In this document: positions 55,359-62,708 of the stretch, piece after piece | Numbering within the stretch: the first letter of the stretch is position 1 | Layout: each line of letters begins with the position of its first letter | DNA from: Actinoallomurus sp045806665 | GTDB taxonomy: Bacteria > Actinomycetota > Actinomycetes > Streptosporangiales > Streptosporangiaceae | Direction: 5' to 3' | NCBI GenBank assembly: GCA_045806665.1 | Contig: JBJMIW010000372.1 | Location: 1 to 63,338, forward strand | DNA: 63,338 nt | Notes under the pieces: model-generated | Seen by the model: the letters and a program-made list of their open reading frames with translations, nothing else | Told to the model about the DNA's origin: nothing | Databases searched by the model: none | Translations under genes and position numbers: made by a program

Positions 55359-57323
55359 TCAGGCGGATTCGCGCGCCCCGCCGGCCCGCGCGCGGCGCTG
55401 CCTCTTGGCCGCCGGGCGTACCGGCTCGACGAACTCCGTTGTGTCGTCCGTGCCGTCGATGGGCGGCGGCAGGAACTGGACCATCGGGATGCCCGCGGGG
55501 CTCACCAGGACCGGGGCCGTCACCGGCTCGGGCCGCTGCGCGGGCGCCTCGGGTGCCGGGTCCGGGGTGAACGCCGCCGGGGTCGAGGTGACCTCGGTCG
55601 TCTCGGCGATCTCGCCGGTCGGGGCGGGGACGTCGTGCGCCTCCGTTGCGCGCCGGCGTGTGCGGCGTGCGGGCGCGGCGGGCTCCGCCGTCTCCACGAC
55701 GGCCTCGGGTGCCGGGTCCGGGGTGAACGCCGCCGGGGTCGAGGTGACCTCGGTCGTCTCGGCGATCTCGCCGGTCGGGGCGGGGACGTCGTGTGCCTCC
55801 GTTGCGCGCCGGCGTGTGCGGCGTGCGGGCGCGGCGGGCTCCGCCGTCTCCGCCACGGCCTCGGGCGCCGGCGTCGTGACCTCGGCGGTAGGCGTCACCG
55901 GCTCGGCCGGGTGGGTCGCGGCCTCCACCGGCCGACTCGTGTGCCGCCGCGCCGCCTGGCCCGCCGTGACGGCCTCGCCGTCATGGCCCACCTGGCGGCC
56001 GCCCCGCGTGCGCTGACGTGAGCGACTGCGCTCCCGTGTGGCGCCTCGCGGCTCCTCGTGGCCCGCATGGGACCGGGAACGGCCGGTCTCGCCGATGTCC
56101 TCGACCTCTTCGGCCTCCAGCCCGGCACGGTCCCGCTGCGCCTTCGGCAGGATGCCGGTGACGTCGGACGGGATGTCGAGCAGCTCGTGCAGGTGCTCGG
56201 AGGTGGAGTAGGTCTCGGCCGGCTCAGCGAAGTCCAGGCCGAGCGCGGTGTTGATCAGCTTCCAGCGCTGCAGGTCCGCCCAGTCGACGAGCGTCACCGC
56301 GATGCCCTCCTTGCCCGCACGGCCGGTACGGCCGATGCGGTGCACGTAGGTCTCCGCGGCGTCCGGGCACTCGTAGTTGACGACGTGGGTGACGTCGTCG
56401 ACGTCGAGACCGCGCGCCGCCACATCGGTGGCGACCAGCACGTCGATCTTGCCGGCGCGGAAGGCGCGCAGGGCCCGCTCGCGCTGACCCTGACCGAGGT
56501 CGCCGTGCACGGCGGCGGCGGCGAAGCCCCGCCGGGTGAGGTCCTCGGCGACCCGGTCACAGGCGCGCTTCGTCTGGCAGAACACCATGGTGAGGCCGCG
56601 ACCGCGCGCCTGCAGGATGCGGACGAGCAGCTCGGGCTTGTCCATCTGGTGTGCCTGGAAGACGTGCTGCACGACCTGCGGAGTCGTTTCGGACTCCTCG
56701 TGGGACTCGGCCCGTACGTTGGTCGGCCGGGTGAGGTACTTGCGCGAGAGCGCGACGATCTCGCCCGGCATGGACGCCGAGAACAGCATCGTCTGGCGCC
56801 GCGCGGGCACCTTGGCGACCAGGCGCTCGATGTCGGGCAGGAAGCCGAGGTCGAGCATGCGGTCGGCCTCGTCCAGAACGAGCACCGAGACCTGTGACAG
56901 GTCGAGGTACTTCTGCTTGACCAGGTCGAGCAGCCGTCCGGGTGTGCCGACGACGACCTCGACGCCGTTCTTGAGGGCGTCGATCTGCGGTTCGTACGCG
57001 CGGCCGCCGTACACCGACAGGACCCGGCTGCCGAGCTTGCCGCCGGCGGTGGTCAGGTCGTCGGTCACCTGGACAGCCAGCTCACGCGTCGGCACGATGA
57101 CCAGGGCCTGTGGCTTGACCCCACCGTGCTCGATACGCTGCAGTAGCGGGATGCCGAAGGCCAGGGTCTTGCCGGTGCCCGTGCGGGCCTGGCCGATGAT
57201 GTCGTGCCCGCCGAGACCGATCGGAATGGCGAGCGTCTGAATCGGGAACGGTTCGACGATGCCCTCTGTTTCGAGGGCATCTGCTATTTCGGGGACAACC
57301 CCGAGCTCATGAAATGTCGTCAG
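55359..57323 (-). CDS. DEAD-box RNA helicase with a probable CTG start
   Basis: A 654-residue protein. The conserved family start (TTFHELGVVPEIADALET) has no ATG, GTG or TTG in frame between an upstream stop and itself. CTG 57323 stands exactly where the homologous Met would be and is nine bases after GGAGG. The Q motif (EPFPIQ) is followed by Walker A ARTGTGKT near residue 48, PTRELAVQ, LVLDEADRML, SASMPG, and HRIGRTGRAG near 345. The C-terminal 250 residues are Ala/Pro/Thr/Arg-rich and contain a 52-residue exact tandem repeat. It unwinds RNA, probably in ribosome assembly or decay. Confidence 0.9.
   Translation of the reverse strand: MTTFHELGVVPEIADALETEGIVEPFPIQTLAIPIGLGGHDIIGQARTGTGKTLAFGIPLLQRIEHGGVKPQALVIVPTRELAVQVTDDLTTAGGKLGSRVLSVYGGRAYEPQIDALKNGVEVVVGTPGRLLDLVKQKYLDLSQVSVLVLDEADRMLDLGFLPDIERLVAKVPARRQTMLFSASMPGEIVALSRKYLTRPTNVRAESHEESETTPQVVQHVFQAHQMDKPELLVRILQARGRGLTMVFCQTKRACDRVAEDLTRRGFAAAAVHGDLGQGQRERALRAFRAGKIDVLVATDVAARGLDVDDVTHVVNYECPDAAETYVHRIGRTGRAGKEGIAVTLVDWADLQRWKLINTALGLDFAEPAETYSTSEHLHELLDIPSDVTGILPKAQRDRAGLEAEEVEDIGETGRSRSHAGHEEPRGATRERSRSRQRTRGGRQVGHDGEAVTAGQAARRHTSRPVEAATHPAEPVTPTAEVTTPAPEAVAETAEPAAPARRTRRRATEAHDVPAPTGEIAETTEVTSTPAAFTPDPAPEAVVETAEPAAPARRTRRRATEAHDVPAPTGEIAETTEVTSTPAAFTPDPAPEAPAQRPEPVTAPVLVSPAGIPMVQFLPPPIDGTDDTTEFVEPVRPAAKRQRRARAGGARESA
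55546..55857. repeat. Two tandem 156-base repeats inside the helicase tail
   Basis: Copies at 55546-55701 and 55702-55857 differ at only a few positions and preserve the reading frame, giving two nearly identical 52-residue units that include AAPARRTRRRATEAHDVPAP and TGEIAETTEVTSTPAAFTPD. A shorter, divergent third start follows. The high identity points to a recent duplication. Confidence 0.9.
57258..57281 (-). promoter_or_regulatory. Hairpin in the first codons of the helicase gene
   Basis: GATGCCCTC, loop GAAACA and GAGGGCATC form a perfect 9-bp stem about 42 bases into the helicase reading frame. The same stretch is A/T-rich for this genome, which together with the unusual start codon suggests translational control. 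The stem lies in codons 15-22. Confidence 0.55.
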
Positions 57324-57634
57324 GGCCTTCAGCCTCCAGTATGCGGGGTCCGCTCAACGCCGTGTGCGCACCGTGACGGTGGCCCGGTGAGTCGTCTCGC
57401 GGTCGCGGCCTCAGGCGCCGTCTCCGGCAGGGCTCTGTGGCACCCGCCGGTCGTCGCATTCGGTCGCGCCTTCGCGCGGGAGGGACCAGCCGTCAAGTTC
57501 TTCCTCGGGGTGACCGGGTATGGGGTCGCGCTCTGCAGCGACCGGTCACAGTTCGCCACGCAGTGTAGCTGGCCGGAGCCGAATCCAAAAGCCCCCGCTG
57601 TCCTTGCCAACACCTGCGCGTACGATTTCATTTC
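57324..57634. promoter_or_regulatory. Divergent promoter region between the helicase and MiaE-like genes
   Basis: This region of 311 bases contains no gene that I can support. It should hold the helicase promoter and a long 5' leader. On the plus strand TACGAT at 57621-57626 ends eight bases before ATG 57635, as for a leaderless transcript of the MiaE-like gene. CCGGTC/GACCGG pairs near 57510-57550 form a weak inverted repeat. Confidence 0.45.
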
Positions 57635-58279
57635 ATGTCTTCGGCCGGATCACCATCTTTCCCGCAGTCGCGTGCCCTGTACGGCCTGCTGGCATGCGTA
57701 CGGTTGACCGCGTTCGAGCAGCGGGCGGCGGACGCGGCCCGGGCGGCGACGTACGAGGACAAGGTCGTGCTCGCCGGCCTGGCGACCGGGGCCTTCACGC
57801 AGTTCGAGCGGCTGCGCGACCGGCTCATCGAGGCGGGCGCGGACCCGTACGAGGCCATGCGCCCGTACCAGGACGCGATCACCGCGTTCCACGGGCGCAC
57901 GCGTCCGGATGACGCGATGGAGGCCCTGACCAAGGTCTACGTCGCCGACTCGATCCTGGCCGACCTCTACCGGGAGGCCGCCGAGAAGGCCGACCCGGGC
58001 ACGCGTGCGGTGGTCCACGACTCGCTGGCCGATTCCGGTCATGCGGAGATCCTCACGGAGCGGCTCCGCGCCGCCGCGGAGAACGATTCCCGGCTGGCCT
58101 CCCGGCTGGGGCTGTGGGCGCGTCGCCTCGTCGGCGAGGCGCTCAGCCAGGCCCACGCGCTCGCCGAGGGACATCCCGAGGTCGGAGCGCTGTTCGGCGA
58201 GGAGGACGTCGCGACGATGTTCGGCCGGATCGTCGACCGGCACCAGGCCCGGATGCGGGCCGTCGACCTTCGCGACTGA
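57635..58279 (+). CDS. Ferritin-like fold protein, MiaE-like
   Basis: A 214-residue protein from ATG 57635. It is all helical, with FEQRAADAARAATYEDKVVL near residue 28, GAFTQFERLRDRLIEAGADP near 54, VADSILADLYREAAEK near 103 and a C-terminal FGRIVDRHQARMRAVDL. The Glu and His spacing is that of ferritin-like di-iron proteins of the tRNA-hydroxylase MiaE type, as annotated in many actinobacteria beside a DEAD-box helicase. Whether it oxidises a tRNA is unknown. Confidence 0.82.
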   Translation: MSSAGSPSFPQSRALYGLLACVRLTAFEQRAADAARAATYEDKVVLAGLATGAFTQFERLRDRLIEAGADPYEAMRPYQDAITAFHGRTRPDDAMEALTKVYVADSILADLYREAAEKADPGTRAVVHDSLADSGHAEILTERLRAAAENDSRLASRLGLWARRLVGEALSQAHALAEGHPEVGALFGEEDVATMFGRIVDRHQARMRAVDLRD

Positions 58280-58330
58280 CTCGGCCCCGGACCGTGCGTG
58301 GCGTTCCTTCCGGTACCGAACGTATCCAGT

Positions 58331-58365
58331 AACTTCCCCCTCCTGACGGAGGAGGAAGAAGTTGG
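58331..58365. terminator. Hairpin after the MiaE-like gene
   Basis: AACTTCCCCCTCC, loop TGAC and GGAGGAGGAAGAAGTT pair with few mismatches about 50 bases past the stop. It could terminate the MiaE-like transcript. Confidence 0.5.
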
Positions 58366-58452
58366 GTGATTGGGCGCTTCCCGGCAAGGCGTCCAAGCCG
58401 GGGACGGCGACGAAGGCGGACGTTCCCACGCCCGCGCGCTCCTGACGCACGG

Positions 58453-58482
58453 CGAGGCCCCCGCCGGTGAGCAGGGGCCTCG
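58453..58482. terminator. Hairpin after the GlsB-like gene
   Basis: CGAGGCCCC, a 12-base loop and GGGGCCTCG form a perfect 9-bp stem 28 bases past the minus-strand stop at 58510. Confidence 0.7.
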
Positions 58483-58509
58483 TGGGGGGAATTCGTCAGA
58501 TCGGCTGGA

Positions 58510-58773
58510 TTAGTACACGCCGCGGTGCGAACCCCATCGACCGCGTCCGCTGATCAGCGCGACGCCCGCGGCGGCCACGAGGACCGAGATGATGAAGGCG
58601 ATGATGCTGCCAGCACCGATGGCACTCGCGATGACGCCACCCAGGACCGCCCCGACGATCCCGATCAGGATCGTGAGAGCGATGCCCATCGGGTTCGGGC
58701 CCGGGACGACCAGACGGGCGAGGGCCCCGATGATGGCGCCAATAACGATGAACCACACTATTGTCATCAGCAT
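58510..58773 (-). CDS. GlsB/YeaQ/YmgE family membrane protein (transglycosylase-associated)
   Basis: An 87-residue protein from ATG 58773 after AGGAGGTGG. Three hydrophobic helices (MTIVWFIVIGAIIGALARLV, ILIGIVGAVLGGVIASAIGA, SIIAFIISVLVAAAGVALI) separated by PGPNPMG are typical of this small stress-linked family. It ends with a basic Gly/Arg tail. The molecular function is not established. Confidence 0.92.
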   Translation of the reverse strand: MLMTIVWFIVIGAIIGALARLVVPGPNPMGIALTILIGIVGAVLGGVIASAIGAGSIIAFIISVLVAAAGVALISGRGRWGSHRGVY

Positions 58774-58895
58774 TTCTCAGACCACCTCCTGCCGGATGGA
58801 GTCCGGCGCGCTCCGTATTCGCGCGGTCTGTATGCCCTCGTTCGAGAGACTCATTCCAAGTTCTTGAAAAACTCGGAACCGGCCTGATCACACGG

Positions 58896-59123
58896 TCAGT
58901 ACGAGCCGAAGCCGACGCTCCTCTGCTCCGACTCGGCGATCTCGACGTAGGCGAGCTTGGCCGCCGGCACGACGATCCTCAAGCCGTCCCTGCCACGGAG
59001 CGTGAAGACGCCGCTCTCTTCGGCCACCGCGTCGTTCACCGCACGCTGCACCTCATCCGCGGCCAGCGAGGTCTCGACGACCAGTTCCTTGGCGACCGAC
59101 TGCACACCGATCCGTACCTGCAC
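58896..59123 (-). CDS. DUF3107 small protein
   Basis: A 75-residue protein from GTG 59123 after GGAGGGAAC. VQVRIGVQSVAKELVVETSL then IVVPAAKLAYVEIAE defines this actinobacterial family, found in many genomes beside a TetR gene as here. It probably folds as a small alpha/beta unit that binds ATP or a partner; no function is proven. Confidence 0.9.
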   Translation of the reverse strand: MQVRIGVQSVAKELVVETSLAADEVQRAVNDAVAEESGVFTLRGRDGLRIVVPAAKLAYVEIAESEQRSVGFGSY

Positions 59124-59264
59124 GTTGTTCCCTCCGTCGCGGGGCGATGCCACGACCGCCCGAGGCGCACCTCCGGGCCGGCCTGGTCCGACTCACCGGC
59201 ACTATCGCACGGACCGCCGCGAACCGACGCACGGGATCGGCAGGATCGATCGAGCCGCGGAGGC

Positions 59265-59885
59265 TCAGGCGGTGCGCGGGAAACCGCTGATGCCGCGCCA
59301 CTGCAGCCGTGCGATCAGGTGCTCGGCCTGCGCCTTGGGGATCGTGCCGCGCTGCGACAGCCAGTAGCGCGCGCTGACCTCCGCCATGCCGACGAGCCCG
59401 ATCCCGAGGAGATGCGCCTCGTCGCTGGAGACGCCGGTGTCCTCCTGGATGACCTGTGCGATCATCTCGGCGCACTGCTGGTTGGTGCGGTCCACCCGGG
59501 CGCGTACGGGGGCGACGTTGCGCAGGTCGGACTCGAAGACCAGGCGGTACGCCTCGCCCTCCCCGGCCACGAAGTCGTAGAAGGCCTCGATGGTGCGCTG
59601 CACCCGCAGCTTGTTGTCCGGTGTGGAGGCCAGCGCGTCGCGCAGACGCTGGACCAGCCCTTCGGCGTGCTCTTCCAGCAGCGCCAGGTAGAGCTCGAGC
59701 TTGCCCGGGAAGTGCTGGTACAGCACAGGCTTGCTGACGCCCGCCCGTTCGGCGATCTCGTCCATCGCGGCGGCGTGGTAGCCCTGGGCGACGAACACCG
59801 CCTGGGCGGCGCCCAGCAGTTGCCGGCGGCGGGCCAGCCGCGGAAGCCTCGTGCCCCGGGGGCGGGCGTCCGGGGTTGCGGTCAC
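59265..59885 (-). CDS. TetR family transcriptional regulator
   Basis: A 206-residue protein from GTG 59885 after CGGAGAACTC. The DNA-binding part is LLGAAQAVFVAQGYHAAAMD, then EIAERAGVSKPVLYQHFPGK (residues about 22-62). The ligand domain follows (EAFYDFVAGEGEAYRLVFES). It is the conserved neighbour of DUF3107, transcribed on the same strand 141 bases upstream. The inducer is not known, though this class often controls lipid or membrane genes. Confidence 0.92.
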   Translation of the reverse strand: MTATPDARPRGTRLPRLARRRQLLGAAQAVFVAQGYHAAAMDEIAERAGVSKPVLYQHFPGKLELYLALLEEHAEGLVQRLRDALASTPDNKLRVQRTIEAFYDFVAGEGEAYRLVFESDLRNVAPVRARVDRTNQQCAEMIAQVIQEDTGVSSDEAHLLGIGLVGMAEVSARYWLSQRGTIPKAQAEHLIARLQWRGISGFPRTA

Positions 59886-60023
59886 CTGAGTTCTCCGATC
59901 ACCTGTCCGGGCGACGCGCCGCGTCGCCCGCTGAGGGCTACCATCCTACGACCGGGTAACGTCCGGCCGTCGGAACCGCCACACCGTCCTGGAGCCGGTG
60001 CCGCCCTGCGGTCGTCATCGCGG

Positions 60024-60203
60024 TCACCGGTACTCGTCCTCGTCGAGGTCGACCTCGAACCCCTGCTCCGCGGCGTCGGCCTCGTTGACCTCGACCGGGA
60101 TCCCGGTCGGCCACTGCCGTCCGCCGTCCCGCACCGCCACGTGCTGCTCGGCGGCGTCGGCCTCGGGAGCCTCGAGGCTCAGTTCGATGTCGTCATCGGG
60201 CAT
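60024..60203 (-). CDS. Small acidic DUF5709-like protein
   Basis: A 59-residue protein from ATG 60203 after GGGAGACGC. It contains two related segments, EAPEADAAEQHVAVRDGG and EVNEADAAEQGFEVDLDEDE, as in the DUF5709 family, which is usually larger. It is strongly acidic, without structure that I can name. It is 19 bases downstream of the oxidoreductase gene and probably cotranscribed. Confidence 0.75.
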   Translation of the reverse strand: MPDDDIELSLEAPEADAAEQHVAVRDGGRQWPTGIPVEVNEADAAEQGFEVDLDEDEYR

Positions 60204-60222
60204 TGCGTCTCCCTGGACAGTG

Positions 60223-61566
60223 TCACAGCTGCTCGGCAAGCTCGCGCAGCACCGGTTCGAATGCCTCGCCGTACGTCGGGAAAGCGTGGACCACATCGGT
60301 CAGAATGCTCAGCGGCGTCTCGGCCCGGATGGCCAACGTGATCTCACTCATCCACTCCTCAGCGTAGAGCCCGACCGCGGCGGCGCCCACGAGAACGCCC
60401 CGGGCCCGGTCGGCGTACAGCTCCACCCGGCCGCGGTCGTCGTCCTCCACGGCGGCGCGGGCGGTCTCGGCCAGGTCGTACCCGGCCGCGACCAGCTCCA
60501 GCCCGCTGGCGGCCAACGGGGAGACGCCCACCGCGTACACCGAGGGCGTCGTGTAGACGGCGCGCGGGATCGCCCGGTAGTCCGCCTCCCGCCGCTTGCC
60601 GAGGACGTTGGAGACGACGACGGCGGCCTGGTAATTCGCCGCGTGGGTGTAGGGGGCGATCCCGGTCACGTCACCGGCCGCCCAGACGTTCGTCGTGTCG
60701 GTGTCCGTTTCGGAGGTCAGGGTGGCCCGGCAGGTCGCGTCGACGGCGATCCCGCCTTCCGGGTCGAACCGGACACCGATCGTCTCAAGGCCGAGGTCCG
60801 CGACGCACGGGCGCCGGCCCGCCGCGATGAGGATGCGGTCGGCGTCGATGTGGTTGCCGTCGGACAGGCGCAGCCGCAGCCCGGTCTCGGTGCGCTCCGT
60901 GCCGGTGGCCGCCACGCCGAGACGCAGGTCGGCGCCCATCCGGCGGAGCGCGTCGGCGAGCAGGTCGCCTACGAAGGGCGCCTCGGCCGCCAGCAGCCGC
61001 TCGGCCGGCTCGACGAGCGTCACCTGGGAGCCGAACGCCGCGTAGATCTGGCTCAGTTCGCAGCCGACCGCGCCGCCGCCGAGGACCACGAGCCGGCGCG
61101 GCAGGTCGGGCCGCATGAGGGCCTCGTCACTGGTCCAGGTCGGCACGTCGTCGATGCCCTCGACCGGGGGCCGCACCGGCTCGCTACCGGTCGCCACCAC
61201 GAGGTCGCCGTAGCCGTACTCGGCGCCGTCGACCTCGACCACGCCGGGACGTACGACCCGGCCGTGGCCGCGCACGACGGTCACCCCCGCCTCGGCCATC
61301 TGGGCGGCGGTGGCCGCGTCGTCGAGATGACGGGTCACCTCGTCCCGCCGTGCGACGGCGTGCTCCCATGTCGCGCCGATCCGGGCCGAGTGCAGCAGCG
61401 TCTTCGAGGGCATGCACGCGAAGTAGGGGCACTCCCCGCCGACCAGGCGGCTCTCCACCAAGGCGACCGACCGGCCCGCCCGCGCGAGCTCGGCGGCGAT
61501 GTCCTTGCCGGAGCCTCCGCCCAGCACAACGACGTCGTAGCGCCTGTCCTGCGCGTCGTCCGTCAC
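60223..61566 (-). CDS. Class I pyridine nucleotide-disulfide oxidoreductase with variant redox motif
   Basis: A 447-residue flavoprotein. GTG 61566 follows GGAAGG at a good distance, so I prefer it to ATG 61596. The FAD motif is DVVVLGGGSGKDIAAELA, the redox motif GGECPYFACMPSK (C-x4-C, where lipoamide dehydrogenases have GGTCLNVGCIPSK), the NAD(P) site VVLGGGAVGCELSQIYAAFG, and VWAAGDVTGIAPY the second FAD site. The C-terminal catalytic region reads VVHAFPTYGEAFEPV. It may be a mercuric-reductase-like or quinone-type enzyme rather than lipoamide dehydrogenase; the disulfide substrate is open. Confidence 0.88.
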   Translation of the reverse strand: MTDDAQDRRYDVVVLGGGSGKDIAAELARAGRSVALVESRLVGGECPYFACMPSKTLLHSARIGATWEHAVARRDEVTRHLDDAATAAQMAEAGVTVVRGHGRVVRPGVVEVDGAEYGYGDLVVATGSEPVRPPVEGIDDVPTWTSDEALMRPDLPRRLVVLGGGAVGCELSQIYAAFGSQVTLVEPAERLLAAEAPFVGDLLADALRRMGADLRLGVAATGTERTETGLRLRLSDGNHIDADRILIAAGRRPCVADLGLETIGVRFDPEGGIAVDATCRATLTSETDTDTTNVWAAGDVTGIAPYTHAANYQAAVVVSNVLGKRREADYRAIPRAVYTTPSVYAVGVSPLAASGLELVAAGYDLAETARAAVEDDDRGRVELYADRARGVLVGAAAVGLYAEEWMSEITLAIRAETPLSILTDVVHAFPTYGEAFEPVLRELAEQL

Positions 61567-61716
61567 CTCATCATCCTTCCCATTCCACGCGGCCATGCGC
61601 GTGTCACCTCCGCGGCCGCCACGGCCACCATCCGGTGCCGTGACCACCGCCCACGATTGTGGACCCTCCGATCAATGGTGGCGCACCCGGCGGCTTCCTG
61701 TACGCCCCCTGAAGGT

Positions 61717-62613
61717 TCACGGCAGCTTTTGACGCAGGGTCAACAGCGGTTCCAAGAGGTCGCCGTGCTGCTCGACGCGCTCACGCACCTCGTCGGGCCC
61801 GAACCGGAGCTCCGCACCGGAGTCCACCTCGTCCCAGGTCACCGGCGTCGAGACGGAGGGCTCTTCGGCGGCTCGCAAAGAGTACGGCGCGACCGTCGTC
61901 TTGTGCCGGTTGTTCTGGCTCCAGTCGACGAAGACCTTGCCGGACCGCAGTTTCTTGTCCATCCGGCTGACGACCAGGCGCGGATGCTCCTTCTCGAGCC
62001 TGCGCGCCGCCTCCTTCGCGTACGCCGAGGTGTGCCGGTCCGAGGTCTCCTTGACGGGGACGTACAGGTGCAGGCCCTTCTTGCCGCTCGTCTTGGGGAA
62101 AGACCGGAGCCCGCCGGCCTCGAGCACGTCCCGCAGGAGGCAGGCGACCTCGCGCGCGTCCTCGATGGTGGCGGGCGGTCCGGGGTCGAGGTCGAACACC
62201 AGCAGGGCCGGCTCGCCTTCGCCGCCCCGCGGGCCGACCCGCCACTGCGGCACATGGAGCTCCAGGGCGGCCAGGTTCGCGCACCAGACAAGGGTCGGCA
62301 GATCGTCGATGACCACGAAGTTGACCGCCTCGCGGCTCCCGCCGGGCGTCGGCAGACAGGCCGTGCGCACCCAGTCGGGGGTGTGGGCGGGCGCGTTCTT
62401 CTCGAAGAACACCTGTCCCTCCACGCCGTCGGGGTAGCGCAGCCGCGTCGCCGGACGGTCCTTCACGTGGGGGAGCATGGCCGGAGCGATCCGCGCGTAG
62501 TAGTCGATGACCTCTCCCTTGGTGAAGCCGTGCCGGGGGTACATGACCTTGTCGAGGTTGGACAGCGTCAGCCGCACGCCGTCCACCTCGACCGTCGTCC
62601 TGCCGCCGCTCAA
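61717..62613 (-). CDS. LigD-type polymerase (archaeo-eukaryotic primase) of non-homologous end joining
   Basis: A 298-residue protein from TTG 62613 after GAGGAG. Family motifs are LSNLDKVMYPRHGFTKGEVI near residue 16, RLRYPDGVEGQVFFEKNAP near 60, LLVFDLDPGPPATIED near 142 with the catalytic Asp pair, SGKKGLHLYVPV near 172 and VFVDWSQNNRHKTTVAPYSL near 225. It fills gaps and adds ribonucleotides at DNA ends. It is encoded separately from the ligase that follows upstream on this strand, while mycobacterial LigD fuses them. Confidence 0.93.
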   Translation of the reverse strand: MSGGRTTVEVDGVRLTLSNLDKVMYPRHGFTKGEVIDYYARIAPAMLPHVKDRPATRLRYPDGVEGQVFFEKNAPAHTPDWVRTACLPTPGGSREAVNFVVIDDLPTLVWCANLAALELHVPQWRVGPRGGEGEPALLVFDLDPGPPATIEDAREVACLLRDVLEAGGLRSFPKTSGKKGLHLYVPVKETSDRHTSAYAKEAARRLEKEHPRLVVSRMDKKLRSGKVFVDWSQNNRHKTTVAPYSLRAAEEPSVSTPVTWDEVDSGAELRFGPDEVRERVEQHGDLLEPLLTLRQKLP

Positions 62614-62708
62614 CGCTTCTCCTCGGGGGGCTCACCCGCTCACGCGGGTCCGGCCCGCGCGCGTTCGTCCAGGGGCCATCTCCCCGGCGGCGCGGGTTTC
62701 AATCCCGG

